61,809 nucleotides of DNA, taken from contig NZ_RZYA01000034.1 in NCBI RefSeq assembly GCF_004005495.1, positions 1 to 61,809 on the forward strand, given 5' to 3'. A program made the position numbers and the translations under genes. Shown here in pieces: positions 44,075 through 53,214 of the stretch. The notes under the pieces were generated by a model, which saw only the letters and a list, made by a program, of their open reading frames with translations, did not search any database and was not told the origin of the DNA. Position 1 is the stretch's first letter. Each line of letters starts with the position of its first letter. Source of the stretch: Streptomyces antnestii (GTDB lineage Bacteria > Actinomycetota > Actinomycetes > Streptomycetales > Streptomycetaceae).

Positions 44075-44995
44075 TCATGCAGCCAGCTCCTCGTTGAGGC
44101 TGGCCCAGTAGTCGCGTTCGTAGTCGATCGGGCTCGTAAAACCGCACACGCTGTGCAGCCGTCGTGTGTTGTAGAAGTCGGTAATCCAGGTCGCGATCCG
44201 GATCCGTGCCTCGGTACGGGTCGCGAAGGCGTGCCGGTGCACGTACTCGACCTTGAGGACGCTGTTGAACGCCTCGCTGACGGCATTGTCGAAGCACGAG
44301 CCGACGCGCCCCATGGACTGGAAGACGCCCAACTTGCGGCAGGCCCGACGGAATCTCCGTGAGCCGTATTCGCTTCCGCGGTCGCTGTGAAAGATCACTC
44401 CACGGACGTCGCCGCCGCGGGTGGCCGCGGCCATGTACAACGCGGCGACCACCAGGTCGGCGTCGTGCCGCGGGCCCATCGCGTAACCGAGCAGGCGACG
44501 GGAGAACAGGTCGATGACCGTGGCCAGATACAACTTCCCGTCGCCGGTTTCGATCTCGGTCATGTCGCCGCACCACACGAGGTCAGGGTCCTCGGCGGTG
44601 AAGTCGCGGTGCACGAGGTCAGGGGCGGCCAGCCGTTTGCCGGGCCGAGTCAGCCCCCGCCGGCGACGCACCTTGCGGGCCACCAGACCGAGCTCGGCCA
44701 TGAGTTTGGCAATGGTGTTCACCGAGACACGCCAGCCCTGCCGCACCAGCTGGATCCAGATCTTTGGTGAGCCATAGGTGCCGCCGGAAGCGGTGAACTC
44801 TTCGGTCACCGCCTCGGCCAGCTGCTGGCGGCGTACTTCCCGCCGGGTGGACTTGCGGGTGCGGTGCTTGTAGAACCACGACTCGCTGACGCCCAACACC
44901 CGGCAAAAGACGCGGTGCGAAATGCCGTGCTTGGTCCTGAAGTCGCTGATCACCCCGACCACTTGGGCCGGGTCCGCCACGGCTACTTCACCCAC
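44075..44995 (-). CDS. IS3-family transposase OrfB
   Basis: A 306-residue DDE transposase with HTH_21 helical part (SHRVFCRVLGVSESWFYKHR) and rve core. The catalytic residues are in LVWCGDMTEIETG (first Asp), GVIFHSDRGSEYGS (second Asp) and DNAVSEAFNSVLKVE (Glu). The frame overlaps orfA by 13 bases, as in IS3 elements that join the two by -1 slippage, although no A-run slippery site was seen. All parts are intact. Confidence 0.9.
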   Translation of the reverse strand: MGEVAVADPAQVVGVISDFRTKHGISHRVFCRVLGVSESWFYKHRTRKSTRREVRRQQLAEAVTEEFTASGGTYGSPKIWIQLVRQGWRVSVNTIAKLMAELGLVARKVRRRRGLTRPGKRLAAPDLVHRDFTAEDPDLVWCGDMTEIETGDGKLYLATVIDLFSRRLLGYAMGPRHDADLVVAALYMAAATRGGDVRGVIFHSDRGSEYGSRRFRRACRKLGVFQSMGRVGSCFDNAVSEAFNSVLKVEYVHRHAFATRTEARIRIATWITDFYNTRRLHSVCGFTSPIDYERDYWASLNEELAA

Positions 44996-45270
44996 AGGAC
45001 CATGCAGCGTTTGAGCACATCACGCTCCATGCCCAGTTCCTTGTTGTCCCGCTTGAGCTGGGCATTCTCCCGCCTCAGCCGCTCCAACTCCTCGCTCCCG
45101 CCAGCCGGCCTCGTCCCAGCCCGCCGAGCCCGGGACACCCAGGTGGCCAGGGTCGTCTCGTTGATCCCCAGGTCATTCGCGACCTCGGCGATGGACTTCC
45201 CGGTCTCCGTCACGATCCGTACAGCCCCCTCACGGAACTCCGGATCGAACTTCCGTCGCTTCTCCGCCAT
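44983..45270 (-). CDS. IS3-family transposase OrfA
   Basis: A 95-residue helix-turn-helix protein: MAEKRRKFDPEFREGAVRIV, then SIAEVANDLGINETTLATWV, then the leucine-zipper ELERLRRENAQLKRDNKELG. The ATG at 45270 is preferred to 45279. It forms the DNA-binding part of the transposase made with OrfB. Confidence 0.88.
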   Translation of the reverse strand: MAEKRRKFDPEFREGAVRIVTETGKSIAEVANDLGINETTLATWVSRARRAGTRPAGGSEELERLRRENAQLKRDNKELGMERDVLKRCMVLWVK

Positions 45271-45322
45271 GACTCCCAACTTCCCCTGCAGCCACGGCCT
45301 TCACGCTACGAGGGGAGGGACA

Positions 45323-46287
45323 AGGGTCCCCTGCCCCGAGGAAATGATGCCCGCCCAATCCGTCCTGTCCGTAAGGCGCCACCAGGCCGTCGCGTATCCG
45401 CGGCTGACGGTCGACGCGAAGACTGCGGTGGCGCGACAGGGAGATCCACCACAGCTGCCGGCCCCGCCACGATGGTTGGCGGCGCCAGAACGCCGCGCGC
45501 AGACGGGTGCGGGCGATGACCCGGTCCGCGTAGCAAGCCATCCACAGACCTGCGAAGGCGAGCACCGCACTGCACAGCCACGGCAACCCGGCCCGCATCC
45601 GACCATCGCCAGCGCGCAGGGCAACAACAGCAGCAACACCCGGCGGAGATGCGCGAGCCCCTCCGCAGCGGCAGCGGTGCGCAGGACGGGGGTGAGATGA
45701 AAGCCATGCGGGGGTACGGCATGCCCGCGGGCCACCCGGCGACGAACCCACCGCACATAGTCGTGACCGAGCGGCACGTACAGTTGCGCGTCCGAATCCT
45801 CCGCCACGGCCCACCAGTGGGGCTGGGGCGGCCAGCGAATGTCCAGCCCTTTGCGGCGTCGACGCAGCGGCCGTTTCATCGCCTTCCATACTCCGGCCAC
45901 GGCAACGGCGAGGCCGGCACGGACGACGTCTTGACCATGGCGGCGGGCGAAGTCGAAAGCGTCGCCGCAGTAGTCGTACCGGGTGTAGGCAGCCGCGCAC
46001 AGCCACTGCGTGACATCCGAGAGACCGACTCCCGAGTCTCCTTTGTCCGAAGCCCTATCAACTCCGCCGGGGAGTCCGGAAATTGGTACCGCCGCGCAAC
46101 CGAGCCTCGGAGCGGTCCCCGTTACGCCCGGATTCGCACCATCCGTATCTGAAGCCGATGCAGGTAGCTGCTCAAACCCCTTACCCAGCACCACGCGGCC
46201 ACCGCTCCCCTCGCTCCCCCACCGGCGCCGACAACAGTCGCTAGTCCGAACGCGACTGGCAAGAGGGCCCAAGGAAATTTCAGCCAT
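45323..46287 (-). pseudogene. membrane protein, frameshifted and cut by the IS3 element
   Basis: From an ATG at 46287 the reading includes QWLCAAAYTRYDYCGDAFDF, WPPQPHWWAVAEDSDAQLYV and GHDYVRWVRRRVARGHAVPP. A hydrophobic segment (RRVLLLLLPCALAMV) follows. Near 45597 the sense moves one frame to MRAGLPWLCSAVLAFAGLWM, a second membrane segment, and later VDRQPRIRDGLVAPYGQDGL then GGHHFLGAG. The C-terminus is lost at the IS edge. The exact start is uncertain because the first 90 residues are low in motif content. This type of two-segment Streptomyces membrane protein has no known function. Confidence 0.5.
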
Positions 46288-46530
46288 GATCACCCACGCC
46301 CACAGGCCCGCCACTAGGCGCCCGGCCGGGCAGACGCAACCTCACATGCGAATAATTTGGGGAGTGCCAGTCGCCAGCAGAGCAGAAACACCTTCCGGGC
46401 TACTCGGACTGGCCACAGCGCACTCCTGGGCTCGCCAATAACTGATCGTTTCAGAATGCCGTCCTGCGGAGACGCTGGCGGTCCCATGGAACAATCCCTT
46501 CAGCCACGGACTCAGGGGGGAGGACGCCGT

Positions 46531-46926
46531 ATGGAACGGGCTGCGCGAGACCTCGTGCTTGGTTACGTCCACGCTCTGAACGCGATTGGCGAGGCCATGA
46601 GGGTGGCGATCCCCTCGCTTGAGCGACTGGCAGATGTCCTCGGCCTGGCCCGTTCGCGCCGGATCGGCCGGAGTGGGCACGTCGGCACCTACTCCTACGC
46701 GGTTCATGGGGCAGGGTGCCGCTTCGTCAGCGACAGCGGCACTGAGGTCGATGTGGACTTCGCAGCCGACGGGAGCGAAGTGTTCGACCTCTGGCGGCTG
46801 CGCTGGTATGGGCTGAGCCTGCCGGAGCCTCTTGGCGTCACGGATCAGGACCTGCGGTCCGCAGTGCGGTCGCTGCAACCGCTTCTGACCGAGGTGCGGC
46901 CGGGGTGGTTCAGCGTAGCCAACTGA
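46531..46926 (+). CDS. DUF6896-like small protein, possible immunity protein
   Basis: A 131-residue soluble protein: MERAARDLVLGYVHALNAIG, then VGTYSYAVHGAGCRFVSDSG, then EVDVDFAADGSEVFDLWRLR. The pattern (helical start, then GxxYxxHGxGC and DVDFxxDGxExFDxWRL) resembles DUF6896 proteins, which occur in actinobacterial toxin-immunity regions. GGAGGA lies eight bases before the ATG. It is 230 bases from the DUF6461-like gene, with a transposase stump between. The function is inferred only from the neighbourhood. Confidence 0.65.
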   Translation: MERAARDLVLGYVHALNAIGEAMRVAIPSLERLADVLGLARSRRIGRSGHVGTYSYAVHGAGCRFVSDSGTEVDVDFAADGSEVFDLWRLRWYGLSLPEPLGVTDQDLRSAVRSLQPLLTEVRPGWFSVAN

Positions 46927-46949
46927 TCGCTTCAGGATGAGGTTCGCAG

Positions 46950-47110
46950 GCGGCGGAGGCATATGAGGCTGCAGGCCACATGACGCCCGCGAGCGCTATT
47001 CGGTCGGGAACCCGCAGTCGCCCGGGGTGGCGACGGCGCTGCTCGGGAGCGGGCGGCAGAAGCGGGGCCACCCGCTCCCACAGATCGTCAGGAACAAGCC
47101 ATCCTGAACG
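46950..47110 (-). pseudogene. IS5-type transposase N-terminal stump
   Basis: The reading WLVPDDLWERVAPLLPPAPE then RRRHPGRLRVPDRIALAGVM is the N-terminus of IS5-family transposases with a DUF4096-like domain. The frame and the element end right after it. Confidence 0.75.
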
Positions 47111-47156
47111 GCGACACCGCTCTGGGGCACCTATCGGATCTTGAACACGCTCGTGG

Positions 47157-47798
47157 TCACCAGGAGGACGGAGGTGAGGTGCGGGTGACCACGGCGGGAA
47201 GCTGCTCGCTCTCAATCAGCTGCCGCGGCAGGGACAGCCCGAAATGCTCGCCGACGACCTTCAACACCCGGCGCTTCTCTTCGACAGGCGACAGCTCCTC
47301 GTCCTCGCCGAGCAGGTCATCGATGCTTTCTTCCGGCGGGATGACTCCGGCCGCTTCCAGTGCTGGGCGCAGCAGGTCAGGCCGGGATCCGGCGGGGTCG
47401 TAGCCGAATCCCAACTCGAAGTGCAGTTGTACCTCGCCGTCGGCGAGGTACCTGAAGAAGGAAGGCGGATCGTCCGGCCGTGGGTCGAATATCAGCACCT
47501 CGGCGCCGCGGGACACTGCCGGGTCGAGGGACCAGCCTTCGCTGCCCCCGCACTCCACGATGAACGACCAGTCGCCGCTTTGGCCGATGCGGCCGACGCA
47601 GTAGATCTGCGCAAGGTCGACCCTGCGGGACGCTTCCTGAATGGTGAGGGCAGGCCCGACCTCGACAGGCGCATGGTCGGCCATGCGTTCGGCCAGCTGC
47701 TGGGGGCTGAGGCCCCGGGCGCAGGTGATGTACAGGTCGGTGGCATTCAGGTTCGCGCTCTGCCAAGCATCGGCGATCCATGCAAGATTGTCAGGCAT
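47157..47798 (-). CDS. DUF6461-like protein, putative immunity partner
   Basis: A 213-residue acidic soluble protein. The reading MPDNLAWIADAWQSANLNAT, TDLYITCARGLSPQQLAERM, IGQSGDWSFIVECGGSEGW and EVQLHFELGFGYDPAGSRPD follows the DUF6461 pattern. AAGGAG stands upstream of the ATG at 47798. It starts 87 bases after the secreted nuclease gene on the same strand, with a long hairpin between, so expression may be partly uncoupled. A cytoplasmic acidic protein directly downstream of a toxin-like nuclease fits an immunity role, which is inference. Confidence 0.7.
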   Translation of the reverse strand: MPDNLAWIADAWQSANLNATDLYITCARGLSPQQLAERMADHAPVEVGPALTIQEASRRVDLAQIYCVGRIGQSGDWSFIVECGGSEGWSLDPAVSRGAEVLIFDPRPDDPPSFFRYLADGEVQLHFELGFGYDPAGSRPDLLRPALEAAGVIPPEESIDDLLGEDEELSPVEEKRRVLKVVGEHFGLSLPRQLIESEQLPAVVTRTSPPSSW

Positions 47799-47828
47799 TG
47801 CCGTTTTCTCCTTCCGTACACAGCGTGG

Positions 47829-47873
47829 GGCTGGTGGGGCACAGCAAGAACCTGGTGCTGCGCCCCACCAGCC
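47829..47873 (-). terminator. long hairpin between the nuclease gene and the DUF6461 gene
   Basis: GGCTGGTGGGGC (47829-47840) pairs with GCCCCACCAGCC (47862-47873). An inner CAGCA/TGCTG pairing extends it to about 17 base pairs. It may end or weaken transcription after the nuclease gene. Confidence 0.65.
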
Positions 47874-47885
47874 GTCAGTAACCTG

Positions 47886-49886
47886 TCACGGCTTGGGCAC
47901 GGTGCAAGCCACGGTCACCTTGGACGCATCGCAGTGCGCGAACTGGGGGAAGTCCACCCAGTACGGGTCCTTGTCCAACATCCGGTACTTGGTCGAGAAG
48001 CCCGAGCTGAACGCTCCACCCATCGAGGTGGAGTTGATCCATCCCGACATGGCCGAGCGGCCACACACCTCCGTCCATGTCGGAGCAGGCTCACGGACGT
48101 CGTCATACAGGTGCCAATTGCCCTGCGAGACGCGGGTGGCATAGGTCTGCACGCAGTCGTTGCCGGTGTCGACCTCGTTCATGCCGCCCATACTGGCGGG
48201 CATGCCGCCGGAGTTGTAGGTGGAAGCGTAGGCGAACTCGTCGCACGATGCCTTGTCCGTCGAGCTGATCTCGGGAACGGTGGTGGCGTCCGGGTTGCCG
48301 TAGGTGGCCGCCCACCCGTCAGGGCAGATCACCTTGCGATTGGCGTCCGGGTCGCGACCGGGCGCGTTCTTCGATGCGGCAGGCAGGTAGAACAGCGGCT
48401 TGTTGGCTGTCTTACTGCCAGGGTGAGTGGGCAGCTTGGCCTGGATCAACCAGGCGTGCGCTACGGCCGGCGGCGTCTTGTCGAAGTTCATCACCCACGT
48501 CGGGATGTATTTGTAGAAGGTGCAGCCCGGAGTGGCGGAGGAAATTTTGTCGCAGCGGATCTGCGCGCCATCGGCCTGCCACCGCGTCGCGGCAGGGTTC
48601 GCCACCGGCGAGTAGGCGGTGATCTTCGTGGACAGGTCCAGCCTGTCGGCGTTGTTCACCGCGTTCCAGGTGTGGTCGATCTTCCCGATCGCCGTGTGCG
48701 AGAACGGGTCCGCTCCCGACCACTCCAGCGCCCCGTCCCAGGACTGCGGGCCGTTGGAGCACCTGTCAGCCAGGAGGCAGTCGAACTCCACGTTGAGTGT
48801 CACCGAACCGAACTTCGCGTCGATCGCCACCGGCACGAGGATGAGTTGCTGGGTGAACGTCGCCGAGATCCCTGCCAGTTTCACCTCCTGACCGACGGCC
48901 CATGAGGCGTTCAAGATCTCACCGGTGGGCTGTCCGTCCTTGAAGACGATGCCCTCGTACTCGTACGTAAAGCTGCCGATGCACGCCTCATACCGCTTGA
49001 TGTGCGAGTCGAGGAGATTCGCGCACCAGTCGACCAGGTGAGGCAAGTCCGCGTTCGCCCCCTTGATGAGGGCGTCGCGGGTGCTCTTGCTGGCGTCCGG
49101 CACCAGCCGCGAACACGGCTGAATCTCCGTCTTCTTGTTCAGCTTGCCGCAGTTCCAGCCGTCTTCGGCGCTTCGACCGGTGGGTGGTTGGGTCGGGTCG
49201 ACCGTGGCCATGGCCGGCTGAGCGATCTCCTGTGGCTGCTGGTAGTCGTCCTGATTGACCGTCGGAGCGTCCTTGTTGGGCTCGGGCAGGGTGATGCTCA
49301 CCGCCCGGCCGCGGGTATGGAACTTCGCCCATGACGACCAATCGGTCTCGTACAGGGTGCCGTCGAAGGCGCTCGTCCGGAAGACGTAGTTGGTGTTCGT
49401 CTTCAGGTCGCCGTACCTGAGGGTCACCGACGCCGTTCCTCCGGACGTCACGAAGTTGGACACCAGCACACCGTAGGGGGCGGGTTGGCCGGTGTCAGGG
49501 TCAGTGAGTTGGACCTGGGCCTTCGGGGTGCCGTCGGCGTTTGTCGTGTAGACCTGGAAGGTCAAGTCCGCCTTGTCACCGTCGGCGTCGGTGACGGTGT
49601 TGCTCAGCGTGACGTTGGTGCGATTGACCTGCCACACGCCGGCCGAGTCCTTGACCCCCGGCGGGCCGGCCTTTTGGTTCTTGCCGGAGACGGGCCGACT
49701 GCTGTTGGCCAGGGCGAGGGACTCAGGACCCGCCGCGGGCCGGGAGGACGGTGCATAGTCCCAATCGGGAGTGCCGCCACCGCTGTCGGCTGCGGCGGCC
49801 ACGCCGCCGGATCCCAGGAGCAGGATCGAGCAGGCGCCGAGGGCGAGTTTCGACAGGATACGTCTTCTTCTGGAGCTTCCTAACAA
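47886..49886 (-). CDS. secreted NucA/NucB-type nuclease, TTG start followed by TTA
   Basis: A 666-residue exported protein. I place the start at the TTG at 49886, since GAGGGGA stands seven to eight bases upstream and a classical signal peptide follows (SRRRRILSKLALGACSILLL). The second codon is TTA, so translation should depend on the bldA tRNA. Residues about 50-250 form beta-sandwich-like repeats (VNRTNVTLSNTVTDADGDKA). A central cysteine-containing region follows. The C-terminal domain (from about 540) has KASCDEFAYASTYNSGG, the NucA/NucB motif region of secreted deoxyribonucleases, and an abundance of cysteines. A longer start at 49946 is possible. The DUF6461-like gene downstream suggests a toxin and immunity pair. 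Confidence 0.75.
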   Translation of the reverse strand: MLGSSRRRRILSKLALGACSILLLGSGGVAAAADSGGGTPDWDYAPSSRPAAGPESLALANSSRPVSGKNQKAGPPGVKDSAGVWQVNRTNVTLSNTVTDADGDKADLTFQVYTTNADGTPKAQVQLTDPDTGQPAPYGVLVSNFVTSGGTASVTLRYGDLKTNTNYVFRTSAFDGTLYETDWSSWAKFHTRGRAVSITLPEPNKDAPTVNQDDYQQPQEIAQPAMATVDPTQPPTGRSAEDGWNCGKLNKKTEIQPCSRLVPDASKSTRDALIKGANADLPHLVDWCANLLDSHIKRYEACIGSFTYEYEGIVFKDGQPTGEILNASWAVGQEVKLAGISATFTQQLILVPVAIDAKFGSVTLNVEFDCLLADRCSNGPQSWDGALEWSGADPFSHTAIGKIDHTWNAVNNADRLDLSTKITAYSPVANPAATRWQADGAQIRCDKISSATPGCTFYKYIPTWVMNFDKTPPAVAHAWLIQAKLPTHPGSKTANKPLFYLPAASKNAPGRDPDANRKVICPDGWAATYGNPDATTVPEISSTDKASCDEFAYASTYNSGGMPASMGGMNEVDTGNDCVQTYATRVSQGNWHLYDDVREPAPTWTEVCGRSAMSGWINSTSMGGAFSSGFSTKYRMLDKDPYWVDFPQFAHCDASKVTVACTVPKP

Positions 49887-50219
49887 GAGAAGTTTCCCCT
49901 CTGGCCCGCCCACATGTTCCTGCTGAGCGAGGCTCGCCGGTTGCAATTCGTCGAACTGTAGTTCTATGAATGCTTACCTAAGAGGGGCAAGGTCATCAAT
50001 CGGGACATACAACATGAACTGGATGTAGCGGACGTGACGTTGGACACGGTTGCGCACCGTGGGGTCACGATTGCGTGAGGAAACTGTGAAGTACCTGAGT
50101 GTCTTGAGGCGAATTTGAGGTTCAGCATCGAAGCGGCGTCGGCGGCTTGAATGCCGCGGCAGGTCCATGGCCCGGCTGGACCCGAGTCCGGTCAACTCCC
50201 GGATCTAAGCTCGTTCGTT
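49887..50219. other. intergenic upstream of the nuclease gene
   Basis: Relatively AT-rich sequence without a gene, probably containing the nuclease promoter. No clear boxes are called. Confidence 0.4.
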
Positions 50220-50255
50220 ACCTTCCGTCCGCGTCGCACGGCGGGGACGGAAGGT
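50220..50255. terminator. isolated 11-base-pair hairpin
   Basis: ACCTTCCGTCC (50220-50230) pairs with GGACGGAAGGT (50245-50255). No complete gene lies directly before it on either strand, so it may be the terminator of a lost gene. Confidence 0.55.
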
Positions 50256-50453
50256 TCCACGGCGTCCGACCGGCTGACGATCTTTCGAACATCGCAGGCG
50301 CTTTGTGCCGATAGGGCTTGCATCACGGTGTCGAGGAGGGCTCGGGCTTCGAGAGGGTTGCCGCAGCAATCCCGGTGCACATTGCCCCTGAGGGGCTCAA
50401 TGAGCCATCGCTGCAGGTGGGGTACGTGCGGCTCAATAGTCTGCGACGCTGTG

Positions 50454-51138
50454 GCAATGATCGTTTCGCTGGTGTACCGCGCTGTTCGGGGACTGCTGTC
50501 GCTCCCGGAGCTGCTGCTCCGGCGGGAGGCGTCGGTGGCCGCCGAGGTGCTGGTCCTGCGGCACGAGAACACGGTGCTGCGAAGGCAGTTGACCTCGCCC
50601 GTGCGTTACTAGCCGGCGGACCGGTTCTGGTTCTGGTTCTCCGCTCTGTCCTCGTTGATACCCCGGCAGCGCTGGGCCCGAGTCTTCCCCGTCAACCCAG
50701 GCACTGTGCTGGCCTGGCATCGCAGACTGATCGCCCGCAAATGAGACTACAGCGCGCGCCGAACGCGCGCCGGTCGGCCTCGTCGGCGGCGTTGAAGAAA
50801 CTGGTCCTGCGCCTGGCCGACGAGAATCCTCGGTGGGGGCACCGGCGCATCCAGGGCGAGATAGCGCGGCTGGGACACTCGGTGGCATCCGGCACCGTGT
50901 GGAACATTCTGCACGCGGCCGGGATCGACCCGGCACCAAGGCGGCCGGCGCCGAGCTGGAGGGAATTTCTGACCGCTCAGGCCGACGGGATCGTCGCGGC
51001 AGACTTCTTCCACCTCGACACCGCGCTCGGCCAACGCCTGTACGCCATGGCCTTCCTGGAACACGGAACCCGCCGACTGCACATCACGCCCGCAACCGCG
51101 CATCCCACCGAACAGTGGGCAGTCCAGCAAGCCCGCGA
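50454..51138 (+). pseudogene. integrase-core transposase, decayed and truncated
   Basis: The N-terminus reads IVSLVYRAVRGLLSLPELLL then VAAEVLVLRHENTVLRRQLT, followed by an in-frame stop at 50610. Later pieces in other frames read KLVLRLADENPRWGHRRIQG, GTVWNILHAAGIDPAPRRPA and AADFFHLDTALGQRLYAMAF. The reading ends at TAHPTEQWAVQQAR, where the element at 51139 begins. The second half of the core is absent. Confidence 0.82.
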
Positions 51139-52350
51139 GGCCCGTAGCGCTCCAAAATGGCGTCACCGGGCCTGACCTCAGGAATCGCATCTTGCCCACC
51201 AGCCGTCCGGCATGATCGGTCCTCGTGCTGGTACGCATGCTCTACCTGATCACCACCCGGATCTTCGCGTGGCTTGTCCTGCTGTCCCGATCCTCCGCAG
51301 CAAAGGAGGTGGAGATACTGATCCTGCGGCACGAGGTCGCGGTGCTACGCCGCCAGGTCCCCGCCCCGAAGCCCGGATGGCCGGACCGGGCGCTGCTCGC
51401 CGCGCTTACCCGACTACTCCCCCGGGCGCTCCGCGGGCGCCGGATCGTCTCCCCGCGCACCCTGCTGACCTGGCACCAGCGCATGGTGAAGAAGAAGTGG
51501 ACGCACCCGCCCTCCCCGGGGCGCCTACCCCTGGCGGAGGAACGGCGCGAGCTGATCACGCGGCTCGGGGCCGACAACCCCTTGTGGGGCTTCCGCCGTG
51601 TTCACGGAGAACTGTGCCGGCTCGGGCACAAGGTCAGCGCCGTAACCGTCCGCCGAGTCCTGCGCGCGGCCGGACTGGGGCCCGCGCCCCGTCGCCACCC
51701 GGCGCGCCACGAGTGGGCCACCCTCCTCAAGACCCAGGCCAACGGCCTGCTCGCCACCGACTTCCTCCACATCGACACCGTCGGACTACAGCGGCTGTAC
51801 GCCCTGTTCGTCATGGAGGTGCACAGCCGCACCGTCCACATCCTCGGCGTCACCGCCCACCCGACCGCTGCCTGGACCACCCAGCAGGCCCGCCAGCTTC
51901 TCTGGCAGCTCGGCAACCGCGCCGCCGATTTCCACCACCTCATCCGCGATCGCGACGCGAAATTCACCGCAGCGTTCGACGCCGTCTTCGCGAGCGAGGG
52001 CATCACCGTGGCCAAGATCCCCCCGCGCAGCCCCAACTGCAAACCCGCACGCGGAGCGCTTCATACGGTCCGTACGGGAGGAGTGCACCGACCGCCTGTT
52101 GCTGTTCGACCGCGGCCACGCCGAGAGGATCCTCCACGACTACGCCCGCCACTTCAACGGACATCGGCCCCACCAAGGCCGCAACCAGCTCGCGCCCCTG
52201 GACGACCCGAACGTCATCCCCCTGCCGGCAGCCCGGATCGAACGCCGACAAGCGGTCTCCGGCCTCATCAACGAGTACCGCAAGGCAAGCTGATCACTCG
52301 CCGAAACAGCAGGTGAGAGGCTGTGAAGCGATTTTGACCCGTTACGGCCC
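51139..52350 (+). mobile_element. insertion sequence of about 1.2 kb with long terminal repeats
   Basis: Left end GGCCCGTAGCGCTCCAAAAT and the complement of the right end, GGGCCGTAACGGGTCAAAAT, agree over about 30 bases with six or seven differences; CAAAAT-x-GC-x-TCAC is the best conserved part. The left flank is an old transposase and the right flank a pentapeptide gene, so the two sides were not one gene before insertion. Confidence 0.8.
51225..52293 (+). pseudogene. integrase-core transposase with one frame break
   Basis: It starts MLYLITTRIFAWLVLLSRSS and runs through RLGADNPLWGFRRVHGELCR, TDFLHIDTVGLQRLYALFVM and HHLIRDRDAKFTAAFDAVFA. Near 52041 one extra A (in TGCAAACCCGC) shifts the frame; the correct continuation is PHAERFIRSVREECTDRLLL, then ending VSGLINEYRKAS. 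The expected length is about 355 residues and the DDE residues are all present across the two frames. It is the best preserved member of the family whose stumps lie at 2556, 11071 and 11512. Confidence 0.85.
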
Positions 52351-53214
52351 GCCGGAGACCTTTGTGTTCGTGAAGCCGACCGCTCCGCCGGAGAACTCCG
52401 CGTGGCGGAAGTCGACCCCTCCGCCGGCGAACTTCGCATGGCTGAAGTCGACCCCTCCGGCCAAAGACTTCGCGCCGTTGAAGTTGACGTGCCCGCTGGA
52501 GAACTCAGCGCCCACGAAGGAGACGCGCCCGCCGCAGAACTCCGCGTAGTCGAGGTCCCCGCCGTCGAAGACAGCGTTCGTGAGGTCGAAGTCTCGTTTC
52601 TGCCAGGAGCGAGGGCTTGCGGCAGGCAGCCGTAGGTGGTCGCGTATGAGCCGGATGATGGTGTGCCTGACTTCCCGGCCGGCTAGGTAAGCGTGATGGC
52701 CTTCTTGATCACTGCTGCCGGGGTCTGGCGTGTAGGGCATTCGCAGATAGGCGCAGAGGACGTCGATGCACGTCTGGCGCAGTTCGATCGTGGGGGCGTC
52801 GTCGGCGAGACCGGCCAGGGCGTGGACACCGCCGAGCTGGATGGCAGGCGAGGCGTCGCCAAGTTGGGCGACAGCGGTGGTGAATCGCTCGGTGTGCAGT
52901 CTGGTGGCTTCCCGCAGAGCCCCGTCCTCGTCGACGCGCTGTTTGCGGTAGGCGACGACCAGAGCCACCAGAGCGCCGGCTCCGGCAACGACGCCGAACG
53001 ACAGCTTCACCATGTCGAAAAGGGTCGCGGAGGTCAGCAGAGTCTCAGTCTTGACCTTGCGGGCGTCGAGAAGCACCACGAGCGTCCAAAACACGCTTCC
53101 CGCAATGACGATCGAGCCGACGAACACGAGAGTCAGGGCTCTACCGACGGGCCACAGACGCAGCCCACGCTCCCCGTTGTTCTGCCGTCGTATCCAGCCA
53201 GTTGGTATCCCCAC
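52342..53214 (-). CDS. membrane-anchored pentapeptide-repeat protein, C-terminus cut by an IS
   Basis: A 290-residue protein with two membrane segments (GRALTLVFVGSIVIAGSVFW; LSFGVVAGAGALVALVVAYR), then a helical region (FTTAVAQLGDASPAIQLGGV; ALAGLADDAPTIELRQTCID) common in Streptomyces proteins of this type. Pentapeptide repeats follow from about residue 212: FDLTNAVFDGGDLDYAEF, then VNFNGAKSLAGGVDFSHAKF. The DNA has a 45-base period there (three pentapeptides). The stop lies inside the terminal repeat of the IS at 51139-52350, so the native C-terminus is lost. The GTG at 53214 has no clear ribosome binding site. The function is unknown. Confidence 0.78.
   Translation of the reverse strand: MGIPTGWIRRQNNGERGLRLWPVGRALTLVFVGSIVIAGSVFWTLVVLLDARKVKTETLLTSATLFDMVKLSFGVVAGAGALVALVVAYRKQRVDEDGALREATRLHTERFTTAVAQLGDASPAIQLGGVHALAGLADDAPTIELRQTCIDVLCAYLRMPYTPDPGSSDQEGHHAYLAGREVRHTIIRLIRDHLRLPAASPRSWQKRDFDLTNAVFDGGDLDYAEFCGGRVSFVGAEFSSGHVNFNGAKSLAGGVDFSHAKFAGGGVDFRHAEFSGGAVGFTNTKVSGGP

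Larger units (their letters stand above)
44045..45322 (-). mobile_element. IS3-family element, apparently complete, 1278 bases
   Basis: The ends are TGTCAATCCCCCCGAATCGT at 44045 and the complement of TGTCCCTCCCCTCGTAGCGT at 45322, imperfect terminal repeats of about 26 bases. Both orfA and orfB are open. No target duplication is seen at the flanks, so one side may have been rearranged since insertion. It truncates IS copy 2 on one side and a membrane-protein gene on the other. Confidence 0.88.

Noticed and set aside
47244..48905. A 553-codon plus-strand frame over the nuclease and DUF6461 genes
   Set aside because: It spans two well-supported minus-strand genes and their intergenic hairpin; its composition is that of an antisense frame.
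49946..49946. Start of the NucA/NucB gene at 49946
   Set aside because: The extra 20 residues precede a complete signal peptide and have no ribosome binding site. The TTG at 49886 fits better, although this is not proven.
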